Shown here one piece after another: positions 8,601 to 10,557 of a stretch of 10,557 nt of DNA. The notes under the pieces were generated by a model. It worked only from the letters and a program-made list of their open reading frames with translations, did not search any database and had not been told where the DNA came from. Position 1 is the stretch's first letter; the number at the start of each line of letters is the position of its first letter. Source of the stretch: an uncultured Taibaiella sp. (GTDB lineage Bacteria; Bacteroidota; Bacteroidia; Chitinophagales; Chitinophagaceae); the NCBI GenBank assembly GCA_937871155.1, contig CALMXV010000167.1:1-10557 (forward strand). The letters are read 5' to 3'. Both the position numbers and the translations under genes were made by a program.

Positions 8601-9264
8601 TTCGTTTCTTTCGAAGGGTAGTAAGGCTATCGTTTACAAACTTTCTTCTGACTGCAGCGGCATCGGTAATTACTTTTCTTGCGGCTTTGAGGCTGTCGTT
8701 TTTGGTTTGTCGTACTAATCTAGCACTATCTAGTCTTGTTTGCCTTCTTATCGCTACACTATCTTGGTAGCGTTTACTCTCTTTATATTTTCTTATGGCA
8801 CCAAGGCTATCTGTCTTTTTTTTCTGTGCAGCTTTTGTAAGTGCTATTGTTTGCTTTCTAATGTTGTTTATACTATCTACCGTCTTCTGCCGTTCTCTTT
8901 TCAATGAATCATTATAGGCAATACGTTGCTGCTTTATAGTATTGAGTCTTTGTTGTCGTACTGCAGTTACACTGTCTTTATATTTTTTACTCTCTTTATA
9001 TTTTTTAAGGCTGACTCTTTGCGCTGCTGCTAGTTTTCTTACTTGTTGCAGACTGTCGTTATGATGACGACGAACTGCTTTGGAGCTATCTAGTATTTTT
9101 TGCTGCGCTTTACGAGTAGAATCTATGGTATGTTGACGTTTTAGTTTGAGGCTATCGGTTTTGACAGCTTGAGCACTTGCTTGTTGGGAGGATAAATTAA
9201 GCGTCAATAAACTCACAAATAACAAAACAATAAAGCCTGCCTTATTTCTTATAGATTGGAACAC
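5677..9264 (-). CDS. porW: PorW/SprE-like TPR protein of the type IX secretion system, with 11-residue-repeat N-terminal extension
   Basis: PorW (SprE in Flavobacterium) is a periplasmic TPR protein needed for type IX secretion and gliding. A signal peptide (FIVLLFVSLLTLNLSS) likely ends at ASA-QA, residue 31. Residues 37-233 form a highly basic array of 11-residue units beginning DSL and carrying Arg near position 7. A charged helix follows to about 275. The PorW/SprE core then starts with RYNYYFNANKKMDEAL (296-311). TPR-like helical pairs fill much of 365-1040, broken by an Asn/Gln/Ser-rich stretch near 750-800. A Pro/Ser/Thr linker precedes the SprE-type C-terminal domain (about 1085-1195: FNAFNYS, IIIVESF, MTISIDN, YLNFYKKNY). 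At 1195 residues it is longer than SprE (about 870). It contains no cysteine, so it cannot be a lipoprotein like its characterised relatives. The start is GTG; an in-frame TAA lies 18 bp upstream with no ATG between. Other T9SS genes are absent here. Confidence 0.82.
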   Translation of the reverse strand: MFQSIRNKAGFIVLLFVSLLTLNLSSQQASAQAVKTDSLKLKRQHTIDSTRKAQQKILDSSKAVRRHHNDSLQQVRKLAAAQRVSLKKYKESKKYKDSVTAVRQQRLNTIKQQRIAYNDSLKRERQKTVDSINNIRKQTIALTKAAQKKKTDSLGAIRKYKESKRYQDSVAIRRQTRLDSARLVRQTKNDSLKAARKVITDAAAVRRKFVNDSLTTLRKKRTDSLEIVRKARTEKQAKQKAEREKLAKANEKKKMDKFELAIKLSIEKKHKAWSNEKMLKKKWTWPRRLVQNTFTRYNYYFNANKKMDEALANMQRTHKENYDSLISLFIFNPNKDSTKMLSDMDSIIQKASIGIQIHDPRTKWGDDLYLLLGQAFYFKGDYENAATAFRYIISINQQKKKDALKNRTSKKKTDDKEMSIVEKEDSRTFDFLKHKSANNDAVLWLARTYTDAQKEREAEAILDLLDSDKNLNEKTKGRLAIEKAYLNLNRNKERDAIQYLTEVATDKELQKWIRTRAAYLNAQLLHQQQDYAGASENYQRVLDLKPKIEMDFYARKYLAYSKLQQGGQDEEALADFKSLLRDGKYSNYYEQVYYVLGQLAANTNRFDEAITYLQKSVSSPKATKKQKAISFSSLGNVFYTKGAYKQAKMAYDSAAYFAKYAATDPLVMTAVKRATVLDKVAYPSQVIQVQDSLLGLANKSEKEQREIVKQYIRSLEKARTDSIMMAENKPGGVPIANEVDDNQNAAANSYFSNPVLMQQGFNEFKRKWGNRANVDNWWLLSKSGTNTAQAGGQNNNSSTNESEELVGFDENGIPTELSLLAQIPSSQAQKDAAIVKIKKAYLELSNAYLNDLNDYPSTHQTLDTFDKRFPNSDYQAELLYQRYQLALQENNLPLAQSYGERLRKDFPKTKWAELVGPKQQTAAAATKDTITIASGSVNDYYEQAYQMMMSRDYSQLLQRARDGQKQYPLPAFKNKFQIMEAVALAGLGNYDDADTIIIKYQAAHPNDSLKAWVAAVANFIKRSRPVVTSTNPDSVGTLPVKVVTQPGKSTNMNQVVETAPAPPSPSNNPISIPDEYIYKPQSAHAYLFYFYKAESKTMGIKAGLGDFNAFNYSNQKLKTSMEMMKANQGIIIVESFPNATAAKIYLNAVNARKQLFAEFKASEYQVMTISIDNLLKLRSEQDMTPYLNFYKKNYK
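8566..9156 (-). repeat. Array of 11-residue (33-bp) DSLxxxR repeats inside the porW-like gene
   Basis: Residues 37-233 of the porW-like protein divide with no residue left over into fifteen 11-residue units and two 16-residue units. Examples are DSLKLKRQHTI (37), DSSKAVRRHHN (59), DSVTAVRQQRL (97), DSLKRERQKTV (119), DSVAIRRQTRL (168), DSARLVRQTKN (179), DSLTTLRKKRT (212) and DSLEIVRKART (223). Three units have lost the opening DS (starting at 108, 141 and 201) but keep the length. The two 16-residue units (81-96 and 152-167) both contain KYKESK followed by K or R and then Y, as if five residues had been inserted. On the plus strand the units appear as recurring ctatc or ctgtc at 33-bp spacing. 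The period suits a hendecad coiled coil or long single helix (inference). Confidence 0.85.
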
Positions 9265-9334
9265 TAGTAATAAACTGATTTATGAAGATTTTAGTATGCT
9301 ATTCGTTGATTTAGCAACAAGATATCGATGCTTT

Positions 9335-9342
9335 CAAAAATA
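9335..9342 (-). promoter_or_regulatory. Candidate -7 box (TATTTTTG) for the porW-like gene
   Basis: The minus strand reads TATTTTTG, matching TAnnTTTG, about 70 bp before the GTG start. No TTTG is found at the expected -33 spacing, and the region is A/T-rich enough for a chance match, so support is modest. Confidence 0.35.
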
Positions 9343-9531
9343 ATAAAATTGTTGTATTATGCTAGATACTGAAAACATTTAATAATTTTTTTGAACCGAT
9401 AAAAGATGTTTGAGAAAATGGAGAATAAAGCCGTATTAGCATGCATTTATAAAAAAATCAATTCAAAAAAGTGAACATTACCTCAAAATACATGACTACA
9501 TTAAAAATACTTCAGCACTTAAGGAATCCTT

Positions 9532-9539
9532 TATATTTG
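9532..9539 (+). promoter_or_regulatory. Promoter -7 box (TATATTTG) of tRNA-Pro
   Basis: TATATTTG followed by C is an exact match to TAnnTTTG and ends 16 bp before the first base of the mature tRNA. That is a suitable distance for a short 5' leader removed by RNase P. The -33 region has only a weak element (TACTTCAG near 9508). Confidence 0.55.
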
Positions 9540-9555
9540 CTCCTCCATTAGGCTA

Positions 9556-9630
9556 CGGGACGTAGCTCAGCCCGGTTAGAGTACACGTCTGGGGGGCGTG
9601 TGGTCGCTAGTTCGAATCTAGTCGTCCCGA
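9556..9630 (+). tRNA. tRNA-Pro, anticodon GGG
   Basis: A full cloverleaf folds by eye. The acceptor stem is CGGGACG with CGTCCCG. The D stem is GCTC with GAGT, and its loop contains GG. The anticodon stem is CACGT with GCGTG around the loop CTGGGGG, with anticodon GGG at 9591-9593. A 5-base variable loop and T stem GCTAG/CTAGT with loop TTCGAAT follow. The discriminator is A at 9630. The C1-G72 pair and A73 are known identity elements of bacterial tRNA-Pro. GGG reads CCC and CCU codons. The 3' CCA is not encoded (CGA follows) and must be added after transcription. No other tRNA is adjacent. Confidence 0.97.
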
Positions 9631-9635
9631 CGAAC

Positions 9636-9670
9636 AAAGACCAATTACGATTCTTAGTAATTGGTCTTTT
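9636..9670 (+). terminator. Rho-independent terminator of tRNA-Pro
   Basis: A perfect 13-bp inverted repeat (AAAGACCAATTAC at 9636-9648 with GTAATTGGTCTTT at 9657-9669) encloses an 8-base loop and ends in TTTTCTTTT. It starts five bases after the tRNA. It confirms that the tRNA is a single-gene transcript and insulates it from the insertion sequence remnant downstream. Confidence 0.92.
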
Positions 9671-9755
9671 CTTTTAAGTGGATGAATTTCTTTGTTGGCT
9701 TGACTTATAAGAAAAAACCGCTTTTATATCTTGCCCTGCTTTAGGAGCCTTAAAT

Positions 9756-9825
9756 GAGTATACAATTTACTTGATTAAACCTGATATAAGTTTACGATTC
9801 ATTTTTATTTCTGACCTAAATTTAC
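9756..9825 (-). repeat. Imperfect 15-bp direct repeats past the transposase stop
   Basis: Two copies are clear: CTGATATAAGTTTAC at 9781-9795 and CTGACCTAAATTTAC at 9811-9825, 30 bp apart and identical at 12 of 15 positions. A third, much weaker copy (GAGTATACAATTTAC) starts at 9756. On the minus strand the two good copies could encode VNLGQ and VNLYQ in a shared frame, with stops between them. They may be the remains of a repeated C-terminal tail of the transposase or of the element's terminal sequences. This reading is inference, and the exact end of the element is not visible. From 9671 to 9755 I see nothing else. Confidence 0.4.
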
Positions 9826-10557
9826 ATAATGGTAGGTATTTTTCGATAATAATTTTTCCATAACCTTTCTGTTTTGATGTTGTTATTTAAATGATAAAAA
9901 GTATTTGGTGTAAAATTGCCAAAGTACATGTGAGTTCTTTCATTGTTGTATAAATCTACTACTACTTTTAGTAATTCCTTTGTATCCCTGAGTTTATCAA
10001 TATTGTATGTTTCTAAGTACTCTTCTTTGATAATTCCAACTACCCTTTTTGCAACAGCATTTTCTATGAGGTCTCCATTTTCAGTCATGGTTATTTTATG
10101 TGTTTGTCTTGTAATAGCTTAACATAAGCATGGCTGCAATATTGAATTCACCTATCAATGTGACGTGTCGGCTGCCAATGGCACTCCATGCCTTGGGGCA
10201 TAGAGCCGTTGGCAAAGTTTTGTTGTTTTTTATGGCTTCCGCTGTTTCTGCTACCTGTTAGCCAACAGTTTTATGTGAGTAGTTATCGGTATTAATGCTA
10301 ATGTAAAGATATTCTCTGCTATTTATTTTCCAATAATAACTATCACTCAAGCAAAGCTGATTGGAAGCTGTAGTAACCAACACACTAACGAGATTAGGGT
10401 ATTTTCTTAACCAATGATAGAGGTTGGTTATTTGTATACTTCAATTGCGTTTTCTTATCAATAATTGGTTTGCTGCAAGCATATTGAATAGTCCATCTCT
10501 ACCTACTTAGTCAACCCTCAAAAAGTCATTTTTAATTTTCGGGCAAAAAAAGTTTGA
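9822..10557 (-). pseudogene. Decayed IS3-family transposase (OrfB, DDE integrase), partial at window edge
   Basis: OrfB of IS3 elements is the DDE recombinase that cuts and joins the element's ends. Reading the minus strand across frames recovers most of it: VGRDGLFNML, TNLYHWLRKYPNL, NQLCLSDSYYWKINS (first catalytic Asp), YLYISINTDNYSHKTVG, VAETAEAIKNN, then DR-stop-IQYCSHAYVKLLQD (second Asp) and TMTENGDLIENAVAKR (third motif). The lesions are TAA at 10507-10509, TGA at 10441-10443, TAA at 10258-10260, TGA at 10148-10150 where HSDRG expects Gly, a small deletion and frameshift near 10155-10160, and a one-base frameshift near 10090. ENAVAKR has Lys where relatives have the catalytic Glu (AER). 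Only the last 88 codons (9822-10088) remain open, and they would be miscalled as a short integrase protein. The 5' end lies beyond the window. Confidence 0.9.

Larger units (their letters stand above)
9265..9555. other. AT-rich intergenic region between porW and tRNA-Pro
   Basis: This 291-bp gap separates the divergent porW-like gene and tRNA gene. It contains a candidate promoter for each (9335-9342 minus and 9532-9539 plus). Two tiny plus-strand reading frames (9406-9474, 22 residues, and one opening at 9492) have no ribosome site or recognisable product, and I do not call them genes. I see no hairpin or repeat of note in the remainder. Confidence 0.6.
9750..10557 (-). mobile_element. Degenerate IS3-family insertion sequence, left boundary approximate
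   Basis: The decayed orfB fills at least 9822-10557, and repeat-like sequence extends to about 9756, so the element's 3' end probably lies between the tRNA terminator (9670) and 9756. No clean terminal inverted repeat or target duplication can be matched, because the other end is outside the window. OrfA, which should lie further along the minus strand, is not seen. The element cannot make an active transposase from what is visible. Confidence 0.65.

Noticed and set aside
8406..8770. Overlapping plus-strand open frames opposite the hendecad array, rich in Leu, Ser and Phe.
   Set aside because: They are antisense shadows created by the repetitive Lys/Arg/Ser codons of the porW repeats. The hydrophobic look is a by-product of the complementary codons.
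5677..9264. Reading the porW-like protein as a generic TPR protein or an unknown fibrous protein.
   Set aside because: The YNYYFNANKK block and the C-terminal domain ending in YLNFYKKNY match the PorW/SprE family layout, so the specific call is preferred over a generic one.
9406..9474. A 22-codon plus-strand reading frame (MFEKMENKAVLAC...) in the porW-tRNA gap.
   Set aside because: It is short, low in complexity and rich in Lys/Asn codons, as chance frames are in AT-rich DNA. There is no recognisable product and no terminator of its own.
9492..9551. A small plus-strand frame (MTTLKILQHLRN...) ending just before tRNA-Pro.
   Set aside because: It overlaps the tRNA promoter box and stops at the tRNA leader, so chance is the simpler explanation. 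An attenuator-like leader peptide makes no sense before a tRNA.
9822..10088. Treating the 88-residue open frame as an intact small integrase-domain gene.
   Set aside because: The homologous protein sequence continues upstream past its ATG in other frames, so it is the 3' fragment of a broken transposase, not a separate gene.
1..10557. Search for CRISPR arrays, toxin-antitoxin pairs, retron-like or other defence modules.
   Set aside because: No regularly spaced nucleotide repeats with unique spacers, reverse transcriptase, nuclease or antitoxin-like gene pairs are visible. The only regular array is coding and in frame within porW.

Overview
The window looks like chromosome of a low-GC Bacteroidota, most likely from the Chitinophagaceae or a near relative. 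Four things point there: an S46 dipeptidyl-peptidase, a PorW/SprE-type protein of the type IX secretion system (T9SS), several good matches to the Bacteroidota -7 promoter box TAnnTTTG, and weak or absent Shine-Dalgarno sequences with two GTG starts. The genus is inference.

Layout. At 1-128 there is a short flank with a strong minus-strand terminator. Three minus-strand genes follow: a DPP7-like S46 peptidase (129-2291), an MlaE-type lipid-transport permease (2440-3183) and a ComA-type phosphosulfolactate synthase (3274-4050). Each has a candidate promoter box of its own. Divergent from comA are a small three-helix membrane protein (4152-4442) and lpxB (4529-5638). Converging on lpxB is a very large minus-strand gene (5677-9264), a 1195-residue PorW/SprE-like protein with an unusual N-terminal array of 11-residue repeats. 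A 291-bp intergenic region leads to a tRNA-Pro(GGG) gene (9556-9630) with its own promoter and terminator. The last 800 bp or so hold a decayed IS3-family insertion sequence on the minus strand, running off the window edge.

How the genes fit together. Most of the window concerns the cell envelope: LpxB makes the lipid A precursor, MlaE moves lipids between the membranes, the S46 peptidase trims peptides in the periplasm, and PorW/SprE supports type IX secretion. ComA makes a C3-sulfonate precursor that could feed sulfonolipid synthesis, although that link is inference. I see no defence system, CRISPR array or prophage. The most unusual items are the hendecad array in front of PorW, the cysteine-free and therefore apparently non-lipidated state of this PorW homologue, and a transposase whose lesions can be read one by one, including a likely loss of the catalytic glutamate.
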